Positions 36,501 through 48,699 of a DNA stretch of 64,000 nucleotides are shown here, piece after piece (the stretch's first letter is position 1; every line of letters starts with the position of its first letter). Location of the stretch: NCBI RefSeq assembly GCF_027744825.2, contig NC_071336.1:19092501-19156500 (forward strand), read 5' to 3'. The stretch is from Synchiropus splendidus. Taxonomy: Eukaryota > Chordata > Actinopteri > Syngnathiformes > Callionymidae. The notes beneath the pieces are model-generated. The model saw only the letters and a program-made list of their open reading frames with translations. It ran no database searches and was not told the origin of the DNA. The translations under genes were made by a program, and so were the position numbers.

Positions 36501-37094
36501 TCATGATGTTCTTGCTGAAACACAAACTAAATACCAAAATCTGTGAAAAATATTGCTGAATTACCTGTTAAAAACCTGCACTTGTTGCCTCCTCTGATGG
36601 GACTGAAAGTGAGGAAGCACAATTTTATAAATAGGTGGTAAAAAAAAAAAGTAAGAAGAACGATGAATTCTGAAGTCTCAGAGGCAGATACATGTCAGTC
36701 CGCCCCGCTCCCTCTTCTTCATCTCCATCTATAAGAAAACATATATATCCTTTAGGATGTTTTCTTCAAAGGTAAGAAACTTCACCTCACTTATTTATTT
36801 TTAAAATTGTATGATCATTTTTTAATATGCAAAATATAAACACTTATAGGTGGTAATCAATTACATATAATATATAATAATATTGTAAACATTTATTGGA
36901 GAAAGTGATACGTAAAATCTTAAACTTTTTTTCTGTAATTGAATAATAGTGAAACACACTAAAGCTCCACCCCTAATATACAGTATGTGCTAGTAAGAGT
37001 GGTAGCTATATCTTTTGTGAAAGGATTATGTTTGAGGTGAAAGAATCCAACAGTTTAATTTTACTGTTTTGCTGGCCTACTTTAATCCTCCATC
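33551..37094. other. Non-coding stretch, possible conserved sequence at 34.27-34.64 kb
   Basis: No gene is supported. At 34270-34640 the sequence is complex and repeat-free (ATTTAGGGCCCATCATAAAT, TGTAATTACTGTCACATTG), a place to test for constraint. At 36957-36981 there is a CTCCACCCCTAATATA repeat end like those near 9.63 and 55.56 kb. AAATAAATAAG-rich sequence lies near 35470-35520. Confidence 0.35.
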
Positions 37095-37252
37095 TCTCAC
37101 TTGCGGTTCTCCCTAATGCAGTAACTCGATTCCTCACTGGTACTCGGAATAACGGACGCTTCCCTCCTCGTTGCTGGCGTCACTCCAACGGCTGCCAGTC
37201 AGATTCAGAATTGAATTTCAACCTATTATCTTGATTTATGAAGCAACGGTCA
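37095..37252 (+). mobile_element. L2/CR1-like LINE, reverse-transcriptase C-terminal remnant (frameshifted)
   Basis: In one frame the sequence encodes NAVTRFLTGTRNNGRF. After a +2 frame change near 37170 it continues LLASLQRLPVRFRIEFQPII and LIYEA. This order (N-A-RLLTGTR, then VL-SLHWLPV--RI-FKILLL-YKA) is the conserved thumb region of L2/CR1-clade reverse transcriptases, which are abundant in fish. The frameshift and missing residues show it is dead. The 3' end of the element was not identified. Confidence 0.75.
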
Positions 37253-40200
37253 ATGTCCTGTATCACCGACCCACTCACCACACAAAACACAGCCGCCCTC
37301 AGAACAACACAGATACATTTGACTCGAAAATAAAGCCACTACATTTCCGGACAGTCTGACCTGATTTCAGAATTCCTGTTGAATCAAATGTGTGCTTTCC
37401 AGAAGTGGATCAGGTCCCTCAACTACAGCTCTTGGTGGGTTTCACTTGGCGGTAAAAGGGCTGAAAACGCCGCTTCAAACGCAGACGTTGCTGCAGACCC
37501 CTGCTCTGCAGACATTGATCTCTTCCAAGTTCCTCATCTCATCTGAAGCTCAGAGGTTAACCTGTTTAATCAGTCTGCTCGGTCTCTTCTAATTTGCTCT
37601 TTTGATGCTGCTGCTCCAGCAGACCTGACCAAAGGAGATAGCTGCAGTCATCACCTAGCCTGAGCTTAAATTACCTTTTTCATAGCCCCTGCCAACTGTC
37701 TGAATAAATACTTATGGGGCAGTAAATGAAAAAGTTTGGAGTTTGCCTCCAATGAATCCTTAAAGAGGAGTTTGGCGTCGGATCGGAGGAATAGAATGTA
37801 TTTAAACACCAGGCTCTGACTGACTGACAGCACTGACAGAGAACCCTGTACAGATGTGAGCGCAGAGTTCGCTGTCGTGTCAGTTTGTTCACCTGCAGAG
37901 AATCGGTGGTCCTTCAGCAGCCAACATATTTTAGACATTATTTGATTCGATCCTGACTGACTGCTGCCATTGAAAATGATCTGGTGAAATAGTAGCAAAT
38001 GGAGACTTAGAAGAGAAGGCTGTGGAACAATCAATCTTTGGTGGTGAAAACTCATTCATTCTTTTTCAATGTTATTACCCATTTTCTTTGGATAAAGTCA
38101 GCAGGTACACAGGAAGAGAAGAAACCTTGATTTGTTTTGCTGCAGAAATTTAATACAAGATGGCGACATTCACGTGTGTCATTATCTTGACAAGTGTTTG
38201 CAGCCTGTGCAAATACAAATGGAAAAGGGAAATAGTCATAAAGGCTGTTTGTATTTGTGTCTGATACTTGCACTGTCTCCACAATAGGCCCGACTCTTAT
38301 CTTGACCTACACGTCTCCATTCTGTACACCCATGGCCCAGTTTTAACAGAAGCATTGGCGCATGAGTCGGGCCGGGTGAAGTAGGGATTCAATTAAGGGC
38401 CAAAGCTCAACTTCATGTAAATTAACGTCGCTATTTTTCTCCAGAAAACCTTTTCAAATGCGAGTACACACAAGTACCTCAATGTGACATAGCTGACACA
38501 TCACATCTCACTCTGTCAGCTGCTCTTTTACTTCAAGGGATGTACTTCTTCCTCCCAGTGCTTCCTGACTTCTGAGGACTACTTTGTTCATGATTTTAAG
38601 AACACATTGAATATTTGAAGCCACAGGATTTGAAATAATTATGAATAAAATTAATTGTTCAAAGGCTTAACTCTTAAATTTCATTACCTTGTTAGCATTC
38701 ATGCTGTCATGAGCCACTTGTTGCAGTTGTTTGGGTAAACAATACAATTGACATTTGTAATATCAAAAAATAATGACATGAATAGAACCGGATCATGTTC
38801 TTGTTCAGCTGCAGCAGGCGAGAAAAAAATTTTAGTTCCTCATCTGATTGGTGCTGTCTCACTTTTTTTTTTTTTTTGCAGGCATGGCGCCCATATTGGT
38901 GATGCTGAGCGCGTGTCCAAGACAACTGTGTTTTGGACTGTCAGATGTGTGACCCTAGTACTCAAACGTCCCTGGGACATGGACCCACGAGGCGACTCAA
39001 AGAAGTGCGCAAAATATTTTGACTTGAATCATAAATCGATCAATCAATAAATCGAATACCTACAATATATCAGGGCTCCCAAGTGATCGACTCTATTAAT
39101 GGAACTGTATCTGATCCCAGCTCTACGAAAATGAAGGAGATCATGTGAAATGGCAGGTCAGTCCACAACATACAAGCCAAAAACTTATAATATAGGATAA
39201 CTGACATTGCTAAACTCTAGTAAGTGGCCTAGGTCATGACACTCATCCAAGAGTCCACCACGAGCAACAAACAAGCACGTGGTGAGCCTATATAGAGGAA
39301 CGTATTTATCAAGTCATGACAGGACTGTATGATGGTTTCCTCCTTGGGGACCGCCAGCGCCATCTGTTGACCTCTTGCCCTGATCCAGAGCCCGGTTCCC
39401 AACAGCGATACAATGGAGCTCACTTCAGGACACGTGCCAGGCTGGAGATGACCTTTGTGATGCTGAAGGCCCGATTTTGGTGCCTGCAGCAGCTAAAGGT
39501 TGCTCCAGCCTGCAACATAATAGTGGCATGTGTGGTTCTCTAGACAAAACAAGAGGAGAACAATGGCTGCCACATTTTCCCTGATGGACATAATGTTAAC
39601 CCCCTCCGACAATCGAGGAGACCAAATGTGGGACAATTAATTTCATTTTGTTTTGTTTGAAGAAACTAAACTGAGCACATCACCCACTTCAAACTGATGC
39701 TCCAGAAGGTGCATTTCTGCCTTTATCTTTTTTGTTTGCAACCTTGTGTGTTTGCCAATATGGACTTCATAGCTTTAAGGACACAGATGATGTTGGAGGC
39801 CAGGGTGCTTGGTCATTGTACAGCGTGGGTCAATGCTGAACAACATCTTACTGAGGCGAGCAGTGCTGATGGCTTCTCATTATAATCATCCCCGTCACCA
39901 TCATCTCCAGCAGCTGAGCTCTATCGGCAAGAGAGAAGTAAAAAGATGATTTTTAGACCAACACAATGCTTTACTTGAAGTTATTTAGTAATTCTTTATA
40001 AGGTATAAATCTCAGTGGGCCTCTCTATAGCATTGTCATCGCTGTTAGGAACAGAGTTAATGGGTTACAATTCAGAAACGGCATGTTTGAAAATTTTGAA
40101 AATGCAGGTGGCGCCACGACAGTGATCAGAAACTGTAGAAGTACATTGTGTTCATGAACTCCAAGATAAACAACCAACCTAATATACATCCCCTGCCTAC

Positions 40201-40985
40201 TCTTAACTCTACACTTGTCTTCTGAAGCACATGGAAATTGTATGTCAAACCATGTCTATGCATCCAGTATAGTACTACTCTTACAGTGGCTGTGACAAAG
40301 TCAACTATGTGGTGCATTATATGACTTTCCTGTGAGTTTTCTGGGTGATATTTAAACAACAGTGAGACACTTTGATCCAGTGAATCAGAATCTGCTTCCA
40401 ACATTTAGCTCCAGTCCACATTATTCAATTGCATTATAAGCCTGATTCATGTAATATAGTGTGTTCCAGTATACAATGGTGAAATCAAAATCTCTGTGCA
40501 CACTGTAGCTCGAGTTGTTCAATAATATTTCACCGCAGCTGCAGCCTCCATGCCGTTGTAAAAAAACCCACTCTAAAGCCCCTGATTGATTTTGCACTCC
40601 CTGAAGATAACTATAAGCAGCCATAATGAAAACAGCAAAATTACATACATTCTTGAAGATTTTTGCCTTATTGCTGCCCCGGGTCCCTCGAGCATCGGAT
40701 CAATTGTTGCACGAGGAGGGACACGAGTGCTTCACGCGCCGGCTGCCTGTGATGTAAAAATCAAGCTCCCAGCCTTTGGTGCAACGTCCAACAGAGGCGA
40801 TAAACAATATACAAGTCAATGCAGGGGAGGAATTATTAGCTTCCTACAGCCCAGGACAAGGCTTCACACGCGCACACGGAGAGAAAGACAATACATTAAA
40901 CATGAACAACGCTGCTGTCAGGAAATGCAATAGAATAAAGAGGCATCAGAATTTGTATTCATCTGTGCCGTTGTTGAGCAAGATG
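37253..40985. other. Non-coding stretch, no recognised feature
   Basis: Short open frames such as 37666-38055 (-, 129 codons) have no recognisable motif. A T16 tract lies at 38863-38878. No gene is supported. Confidence 0.45.
39356..39370 (-). promoter_or_regulatory. CTCF-like motif, 13/15 match, reverse orientation
   Basis: AGCGCCATCTGTTGA matches the reverse complement of the CTCF core, RSYGCCMYCTRSTGG, at 13 positions. It points toward the stronger match at 17962. Several 13/15 matches are expected by chance in 64 kb. Confidence 0.2.
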
Positions 40986-41600
40986 TATTACCACAGCGTG
41001 TGGAGCAGATGTTTTGGAATCAGCTCATTTCACATTTCCCTGACAACAACAATGCATAGGCTGTTGACCCAGGTTCAATTGAAAGTGAAATTGACATTTG
41101 TGGTCGCAGCGTGCAAGTTAATATGGCTTTTGTTTGTTTCCACTCAAGCAGCTGTGGAGTCCTCCCCATTGTCAGAGCTGACATAATATACAGCCCAACA
41201 AGTGGAAGCTGGCTGCTGTGCGCGTGATCAAGTTCATCCCATAAGGCCTGAACAGATGCATGAGGCAATCAAAATAATGACTACCGACTGTCAAGGCGGC
41301 GGCTCGCTGGGGATTGAAACTCCACAGTAAAGTTCTCCGTCGCAAACAATTGTTGGCTTCCTCGCCTGCACCTTTGTGACAGGTTGAAGGAATTAAAACA
41401 GGTTCCACACCGCTATCTCAATAATGAATTAATTACCTCAGAGAATTGTAATCTTTGTGTCATAAACCCACGCAACAGGTCTTAAACAACTGCATTTAAA
41501 ATTTCAATTTAAAATTCACGCCTCATTAAACTACATTTGCACAGCGGTAACCATCAGCTCCCCCGAGATTAGGCGGCATGATTTCACATGCCAAGCTTTT
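40986..41600. other. Candidate conserved non-coding element region (inference)
   Basis: A repeat-free block with many TAATTA/ATTAAAT/CAATAATGAATTAATTACC homeobox-type motifs, balanced composition and no partner in the window. This resembles vertebrate developmental-enhancer sequence in gene deserts. Conservation cannot be shown from one sequence. A 136-codon frame at 40776-41186 (+) crosses it without a motif. Confidence 0.25.
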
Positions 41601-42432
41601 ATTTACTTATTTGTTTCATCATTTTTATACCAGATTCTTCAGAGGGGAAATAACTCCCTAGATTTTGTTTCACTTTGTGTCTAAAGAACAGAAACCAAAA
41701 GCACAGAGGAAGACAGATTTGACAATAGAACACATACAATAAACAGAACACAGAAAAAGAAACATATAAACAGTGCGCTCAAATACACGCCAGTGAAGCA
41801 ATGCTGTCGCAAACCAGTGCGCAATACACACACCTGTGGAAGGACTACAACAGAGTACCAGTTATTAAACACAGCGAGCAGTCGTATAAAAATAGAATAG
41901 CAGATAGGGTGGAACTCAGAGCACTCGCACTGTACAACACAATAAATAGTTAGAGCAAAATAACAAGCACAATGGTGGTCAAACTCACGCAGAGTGAAAA
42001 AAGCGAAAGAGAAGGCAGCCAGATCTGGTAAACAAAAGTAAAGCAAAAAAAAATGTCAGGCACCAGAACATGTATCACGAGGAAATATGATTAGAGAATC
42101 CATGAGGAAGCCAAGATGATCTGGAACTCCGTTGCTGAAGAGTCAGGTGTGTTGAGTGGCTGATTAGTTCCAGGTGCGTGCCATTAGCGATGCACTCTGG
42201 GAGCCAGAAGAAGCGAGACAGGAAGCATCCAACTCCAATTATTCATGTTCACCCTGTGCTCAGTGTGACTCTCCGGCTCTCACAGAACATTTGAGCAGAG
42301 AATATCATTGAGCTGACCAAGTAGACAGCACAGTTGTGATATCCATCGAGCGAAATATCTGCCAGCACGTGCATGTGCACAGGAATGACTGGTATTTACT
42401 TTCTCAATCTGATGTGTTATTATGACATACAG
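41601..42432. other. Non-coding stretch, possible unnamed repeat at 41.69-42.25 kb
   Basis: Words such as AATAAACAGAACACAGAAAAAG, GGCTGATTAGTTCCAGGTGC and GAGCCAGAAGAAGCGAG resemble pieces of fish LTR- or DNA-type repeats, but no ends were found. The 121-codon minus frame at 41681-42046 is F/C-rich and not protein-like. Confidence 0.3.
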
Positions 42433-43197
42433 CAGTGTTTTTCAACTTTTTTCATGTCACCACACACTTTCATTGAAAAAAATCCAGAGGCACAGCATCA
42501 ATATAACCACAGCCAACCTGCAATTGTCCTGTAGAAAATCCCTTTTAATTTGTGAAAAATTCTTGCTACTCGTTGGTATGCTATTTGCAGAAACAAATAG
42601 CAGGAAATATATTTGTTTAAAATGCCACTAGAAAGGGTTGGGCAGTGTGGCAAAAATATATCAGGATTTATTTAGTTGAAATTGGATTTCACCACAATCT
42701 CTGCTGCATAAATGTATGCTAGTTTGAGGAATTACAGGACAAATCTTTACCATTCTTTGCCTCAGCTTCATAACAACAATTGTTCTTTAGCCGCTGGCTC
42801 CGTTCTTCCAAGAGTCCTTGGTGTAACGGGTCAGACAAGGAACACTCCATTATCCACTCCATCATGAAGGTGTGTGGTCAGTGCATCGGGTTTAAAAACA
42901 ACTGGAAGTTGTACATTTGACCAGCCAGCTTCTTCAATGCAAGTGTGTGTGGCTATGGACAAGTCAACGCAGCAGCATAGATCTATACTGTAAGGCAAGA
43001 ATGTGAGCGAATCCATATCATCTCCTCACCTTGTTAGATCCCCAACAGGTTCTGATTGTTCATGGTTTTATGTCCTCACATCACCCACCTCTGTCTCAGG
43101 ACAAAGGAGGTCAAACTGGATCATTTCCACAGCACACCTGACAGTCTCTCACGGGTCACTAGTGCTGCGGCACATAGAGCTGTTGCCGTTTCTGCTG
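42433..43197 (+). mobile_element. hAT-like non-autonomous element, family R1, copy 1
   Basis: Starts CAGTGTTTTTCAAC, a hAT-type terminus, followed by ACACACTTTCATTGAAAAAAATCC and GAGGCACAG. The interior aligns with 47995-48699 and 58415-59180: TTTTAATTTGTGAAAAA, then GCTACT, then ATGCTATTTGCAG, then GGCAAAAATATA, then a GAATGTGAGCGAATCCAT block. Near the end come GGATCATTTCCACAGCACACC and GTCACTAGTGCTGCGGCACA. The right terminus is degraded, so the end is approximate and no target duplication was found. No transposase frame is present. Confidence 0.7.
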
Positions 43198-43394
43198 TTC
43201 ATCTTATAACATGCACAACACAATCTGCTGCTTGCTGGAACAAAAATGGCATCTTTTAAGGATCGAGGGCACCTTAAAACTTACTGCTGTCATGTTTTAT
43301 TTTATTTTTTTCATTATCCATCGGTCGGCAGTTGCATACCGTGCTGTGACCCCTGAATAAGGTAGTGATGGTGCCATTGAAGCATCTAAATCAT

Positions 43395-43610
43395 ATCTCT
43401 CTGGCAGGAGGCTACGGTTGATCCAGTCCAGACCAGAACCTCCCGTCACAGAAACAGCTTCTTACCCTCGGCCGTCACACTGTTGAATTCGTGATCAGCC
43501 TTTTTTATTTTATTTTATTTTATTTTATTGACAGCACTTTATTTTGAAGCACTTTCCCAGTTGGTGGGATTCCCAATAACTATGGCAATAAATTTGGTTC
43601 TGATTCTGAT
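43395..43610 (+). mobile_element. L2-like LINE, 5'-truncated 3' end with ORF2 C-terminus and tail
   Basis: SGRRLRLIQS in one frame is followed, after a frame change, by TRTSRHRNSFLPSAVTLLNS and a stop at 43492-43494. This is the typical C-terminus of fish L2-like ORF2 proteins. The 3' UTR has a (TTTTA)n tract (43501-43530) and ends AATAAATTTGGTTCTGATTC, that is, a short tandem TTCTGA tail at 43598-43610 of the kind L2 elements use. Truncation at the 5' end is the normal outcome of target-primed reverse transcription. The frame change shows it is inactive. Confidence 0.82.
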
Positions 43611-43956
43611 ATGGACAGAGACGTGGACCCATCATTTTCAAATGCATCCGTTCAGGACGCCAGATTCCAAAAGTATTCATAGATCCAATAAGTAACTGAC
43701 CCAGTGACTGGAAATGTCAGATTTGTGTCGACTGCTGCGTTATTTCAGACCGGTTGTGGTGCCTGACCGCAGGCACACAGACCTGAGAGCTCCCTCTTTG
43801 GAGTGATGGATGTGGCCACTGATGTGGGTGGTAACACCGCCATGCTTCTTCCGTAGCGTTCCCCCTTTATCACAGTGAGGGTGTGTCCTAGTATTCCCCG
43901 CATGCGTCCTGTCTTTTCTTTGCTTCATTTTCACGATAGCGTACTGCATTTTAACC

Positions 43957-44001
43957 TCTAAGAAAAGGGATATTTAAATAAAGATTGATCGATTGATCGA
44001 T
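43957..44001 (+). mobile_element. LINE/SINE-like 3' tail (AAATAAAGATTGATCGATTGATCGAT)
   Basis: GAAAAGGGATATTTAAATAAA runs into three TTGATCGA-like units. It resembles the common fish ending AAAGTGCTATATAAATAAA followed by (TTGA)n. The body upstream was not recognised, so only the tail can be called. Confidence 0.45.
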
Positions 44002-45654
44002 GTAATCCACCCTCCCGGTCCTTGGACACAAACATAGAGATAACCTTCAAAAGCAAGCGAGAGGCTGACAGCCTCAATTCCCTTTCATCAGTCTGGAAGA
44101 GCAACAGCCCGTCTGTGAGTCGCTCCTTATCTCCAGAGGGAACATTAGCCATTATTAGCCACATACGTACCTTGGAAAGATGAATGATGAAACTGTAAAT
44201 AACACACACGTACCTGTTATGTATTCTGCCCTTTAGACACCACAAGAAAAACAGTCAATAATGGCTCGGAAGTGCAGCCAATAAGGCCCGTGTCATCGAT
44301 CGCGATATCGTGATCGGGGTGACTCTGGATGAGCAGGTGCCAGGCTTTCTCAAAAACTCTGACATCTATAATTTACTAAATGTGTTTCGCAGAGGATTTC
44401 TAAATCAATACTCACTTGTCTAACCCTCTTCTGGCTGCCTTCTCGGTTTTCAAACTATAGATCTTCCTCTCAGTTATGCGTTGTGAATTACATTCTGCTT
44501 TGAATTCTTCCTCTCCAACCACACCCTCCTCCACTTCTGCAGAGCACAGATCAATTGCTGGCCTGCCTGCCAAGCGATCAAGTCTATAATAACACAGTCT
44601 CTCCATCTTGTTCTCTTGCAGTAAATTACCATGGCTGCAGGACAACACTCATCTTTCCTTCCTTCAGTCCTTGCAACATCTTCATTATATCCGGAGGACT
44701 GACATCAGCCATAGTGTCAGGTGACACAACACTCGGGTCAAAGCCCACAGTGACTCCAGCATACACATGTTTCTGTTGATGGAACATTATTTTCTGCTAA
44801 TTCAACTTTCCAATGCTGAAGGATTATCCAACCAAAAATCAAAACTGTAATGCCAGAGATCCACATGGAGCTCATTACTGAAGCTGCTGAAGCCAGTTTT
44901 CGCACCTGATTTCTGCTAATCCTGGAAGTCCAGGATTCATCATAACTCCGAAGTTGTATTTGGATTTTCACCGAAAGACATTGATATAATATCACTTTTC
45001 ACAAAACAGGACAGGCCAGTACTCTGATTTACTGGAGAGTAACACGTACAAGAATGTGCAAATGGATTTCACACAGAGAAAAAATACTTTTTCAAGGGAG
45101 CACATCAGTGTTATGGAACACCGTAGCTAGTAGGTTTACTACAACCTGTAAGAGAATCTGAGATGGCCGTTCAAGTTAGTTGTTCCATTGAAATCTCTCT
45201 TCTCTCTCTTTTTGGATAGTTCAGTTCCAGATGTACATATAACATGGTGCATAATTTTTTCTTTTTTTTTTAAATGCCATAGCAGTCTGTCGTATAGACA
45301 TAAAAAGTTAATTGTAGTGTATACTTTTCATTCAGCCTAATATGATTATAATAATACGGAGCAGAAGGTACATGGCAGAATGACAGTCCATGTGTGTTGA
45401 TGCTTTCCCAGTCACAAATCTCATCGAGAGCAGAGATGCCGAGGTTATAACTATGTACTATATACTATTTTTTCTTCCACCCATAACAACGAAACTGGTT
45501 TGCTTTTTGGTCTCACCACTACACAACAGTGATAAATACTACACTATTTACTGTACTACTACTACTACTACAAGTTTTCTATTCCGTTTTTCAGAGCCAT
45601 TGTTCGGAGCCTTAAATGAAAAATGGTTACCACACAGGTTAACCGGCACTCTGA
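44002..45654. other. Non-coding stretch, no recognised gene
   Basis: Contains a 20-bp near-palindrome at 44297-44316 and a (TAC)n tract at 45553-45571. No coding gene is supported. Confidence 0.4.
45553..45571. repeat. (TAC)n microsatellite
   Basis: About six TAC units. Confidence 0.85.
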
Positions 45655-45755
45655 ACCATTCTTAGACCCAATTATAATGTGTCAAACCCTCATCCTCAAA
45701 TTGTGTGTTGAAACCTTGTGGGGTCTGGCAAAAGGTCCCCAAAAGCAAACACACG
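45655..45755 (-). repeat. GTGGGG teleost dispersed repeat, family R5, copy 3 (partial)
   Basis: The reverse complement reads TTTTGGGGACCTTTTGCCAG, ACCCCACAAGG, AATTTGAGGATGAGGG and ATTATAATTGGGTCTAAG. It matches the first part of copy 2 (31700-31815). The GGTTTAGG middle and the GT tail are missing. Confidence 0.68.
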
Positions 45756-47994
45756 TTAAACACTTTGGATCTCTGAATTAAAGTTGAAAGTTATTTTGAA
45801 TAATCTGCATTTCATCAAAACCAGTTTTCTCTGGTTACACTTAAAACACTGCACAAACTTAGTGTCCATTTGCATCTTTCATTAAAGATCATTGTTGCAG
45901 TGTTTGGACTTGAAATTGTGTATATATTTTTTATTAAAATTTAACCTCTGAAATAAATGAAATGACTCATTTATTCACATTAATTTACTGAGGGATGGTA
46001 GTCTTTCATTTTCCCGTTGAGTAATAAGCAAAATGTGTTTCTTTTCTTTCTGTTTTTCCTTCTAAATGCAATATCAAATACACAAATGATGAACTAACAA
46101 ACCAGGCAAATTAACACATTCTGACTTGTGTGTTTTCTGCTTTTCACATGGAAAAGAAGATAGAAAAACAGACTTTTCCTACGTTTGTCTTCGCTCCTCT
46201 TGAAAACGCCAATTAAAAAAAAAATAAATACCAACTTGTGGTAATTAAACATCAAGGCTGAGGAAAAGGGAAGTGCTAATCTGCCCGGCTCTGTTGATTC
46301 TGCTATTCTAAAAGCGTTTACACTTTCATTAAAGGAAGCAGCCGAGCAGAACGGAATCATTCGCAGGGCCCGGCATAAATAGCAGCAGTCAACCTGGCTG
46401 CTAATGCTGCACTTCCACACAGAAGAGAAGAAAGGATGACTTCCTGCCAAGACAGAGGAGCTGACAAAAACACACACTAGATAACTCTTGACTTATTTTA
46501 CATTGGCAGTTTCACGCCAGACACGTGAAGGGCGTATTTCTTATGTCTATGAAGCTCTTACATCAAAACAGAGGCCCCCTCCTGGGGCCTACCTGTTGCA
46601 GAAACAGATCAAGGAGCCCGTACCATCTACAGCTTCTAGCAAGAATCTCGCTGGATGGGTCATCTGTTGTTGTTGTTGTTGTTTTGTTGCGAATAATAAA
46701 GTGAATAAGCCACTCCTTCTGATCTTAAGTGGGTGAAGTGCTACTGGCAAACAGTGGAGCACACTGGGCTCAGCTCCAATGTGATTACTCCCGTCCAGTG
46801 GGAGCAGTGTGAAGTAAAGTTGTGGTCAGCAATGCTGTATATGTTGGCTTCACTGTGGCCATTTAAATGACCTGCATTAGGTGCAAATAGCGCGGTCCGT
46901 GTTGGAAATGACAAGCCCTGTGACTTCACCAGATTAAAGTGATAGCTTTCAGAGTGCACCGGTGTTGGATGAATCGATGGCCAATGTTCAAGTGGAGTAG
47001 CCAGGAAAATTGAGTTCACTTCAGCTCACTGGGGAACTGTTAAGACCTCCTCCTTTTCTTGTTATTGGCAATCTCAGAATGCACAGAGCACGCGGTGGGC
47101 AGTTAACAGCTTCTAAACCTGAAGGAGTCACAGATCATTGAATCTCTTCACCAAACAACCAATCATCTTACCAGTCTCGCCTCGGTATTAGAGGAAAGAC
47201 TACGCCATTCTGATGGCCAACAACGTACACTATGTTGATTTTTTTTTAAACACAGATTAGCTGTTTTTGGTTGCTACTTTTACAGGTCTCTTAAAATGCT
47301 TTTCTTGCTCTTATGCTGATTAGACTTTTCATTACATTTGTCCCAGTTATTTGGGACTTTTCTTCTTCTATTTAGATTTGTACAGTCGTGGGTTGGTCGC
47401 CTCAGAAACGGCTTCAGGAGCACATTGAAATGAACAAGATCCAGCTTTTGTCCCTCCCCTACAGTGTCCCAATTCATTTTCTTGGGCCTATCTACTGTTA
47501 TTCAAAAATAAATGAATAATAATAATAGTAATAATAACTCCACATTCACGGTGCAGTGGGAATACACTAAATACAACAGAGTGAATTTGTTGTTTTTGTC
47601 AAATAAATTGATGACACATTTAAAAAATGAAACTCAACCAAATATTGGCTTCGAGATTTCTCTGAAAATTGCAGCTCATTGTTTCACGATAAAATAAGAG
47701 TAAAGCAGTGTACTCTGACAAATTCCCTTCAGAAGAAAAGTAACATCAGAATAAGTATTGAAGATTTGCCAAATTCCTTGTTGTTGCTGATGAAAAACAA
47801 TGGAAGTAGTGTTGTAATTACTGTGCGACTGTGGCACCTCTGCCAAGAAGAAACAATATGTTCTCTGAAATGAAGGATTTTAAGTGTCTATCTCGAGGCG
47901 TGAAGCCAACAATGATCAGGTGAAACAGTGTTCCAAACAGGGGACTTTTTAGATGAAAACCCTCTACTCCAACTGACAAATCTATACATTGATA
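45756..47994. other. Non-coding stretch with short microsatellites
   Basis: (TTG)n lies at 46667-46685 and an AAT-rich tract at 47511-47537. The 127-codon minus frame at 46094-46477 has no motif. No gene is supported. Confidence 0.45.
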
Positions 47995-48699
47995 CATTGT
48001 TTTTCTACCTATTTTTAAGCCATGCACACTTCCTTCATTGAAAAAAAATGAAGAGGCACAACTGTCCTTTGTCGGAAGTTGTGCAGAAAATCTCTTTTAA
48101 TTTGTGAAAAAATATAGCTACTGACACTCGACGATTTTGTTATGCTATTTCAAAAACAAGTTGTCTCTACAAAGGGCTTCGTGGTAAGGCAAAAATGTAC
48201 CATGATTTGATATGATCACAATCTGGTTTGCATTTTATTCTAGTTTGGTGAAATTTCTGACAAATTTGTAACATAATTTGCCTTTGCTTTAAAACAAGTA
48301 TCATTCTTTCTCTTCCCATTTTGGTGCATATTTATTTATTTTTTATTTTTTTTGTGGATTTTTTTTATTTAGCTGTCTTACCTCTTCGATGCAGACAGTC
48401 TTTGACAGCATGGGACCGACCACGAACACGCCATCAGTCTGTCGTGAAGGAGTGTGGTCAAGCTAGAGGCACAGTCAGGTGCGAGTGTGAGATGGACAAA
48501 TAAACGTGTCAGTATAGAGCTATAGTGCATAGAACGAATGTGACCGAATCCATTTCCATGTCGCCTCATGTTGATAGATTGTCAACAAGTTCAAATTGTT
48601 TATGATGTAATGGAATATCTCCCACCTCTATCTACGGACAAATAAGTTGAAACGCTCATGGCACCCAAGTGTGCGACGGCACACCGGTTGAAAACGCTG
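47995..48699 (+). mobile_element. hAT-like non-autonomous element, family R1, copy 2, with 8-bp target duplication
   Basis: The left end CATTGTTTTTCTACC and right end GGTTGAAAACGCTG are degraded versions of the CAGTGTTTTTCAACC terminal inverted repeat. The flanking 8-mers are CATTGATA (47987-47994) and CATTAATA (48700-48707), which agree at 7 of 8 positions. An 8-bp duplication is the hAT hallmark. The 705-bp interior aligns with copies 1 and 3 and has no transposase frame. The amount of decay suggests an old insertion. Confidence 0.78.

Noticed and set aside
41681..42046. 121-codon minus-strand membrane-like protein
   Set aside because: Its F/C/V-rich composition is explained by CA- and A-rich DNA on the other strand. 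There is no start context or domain.
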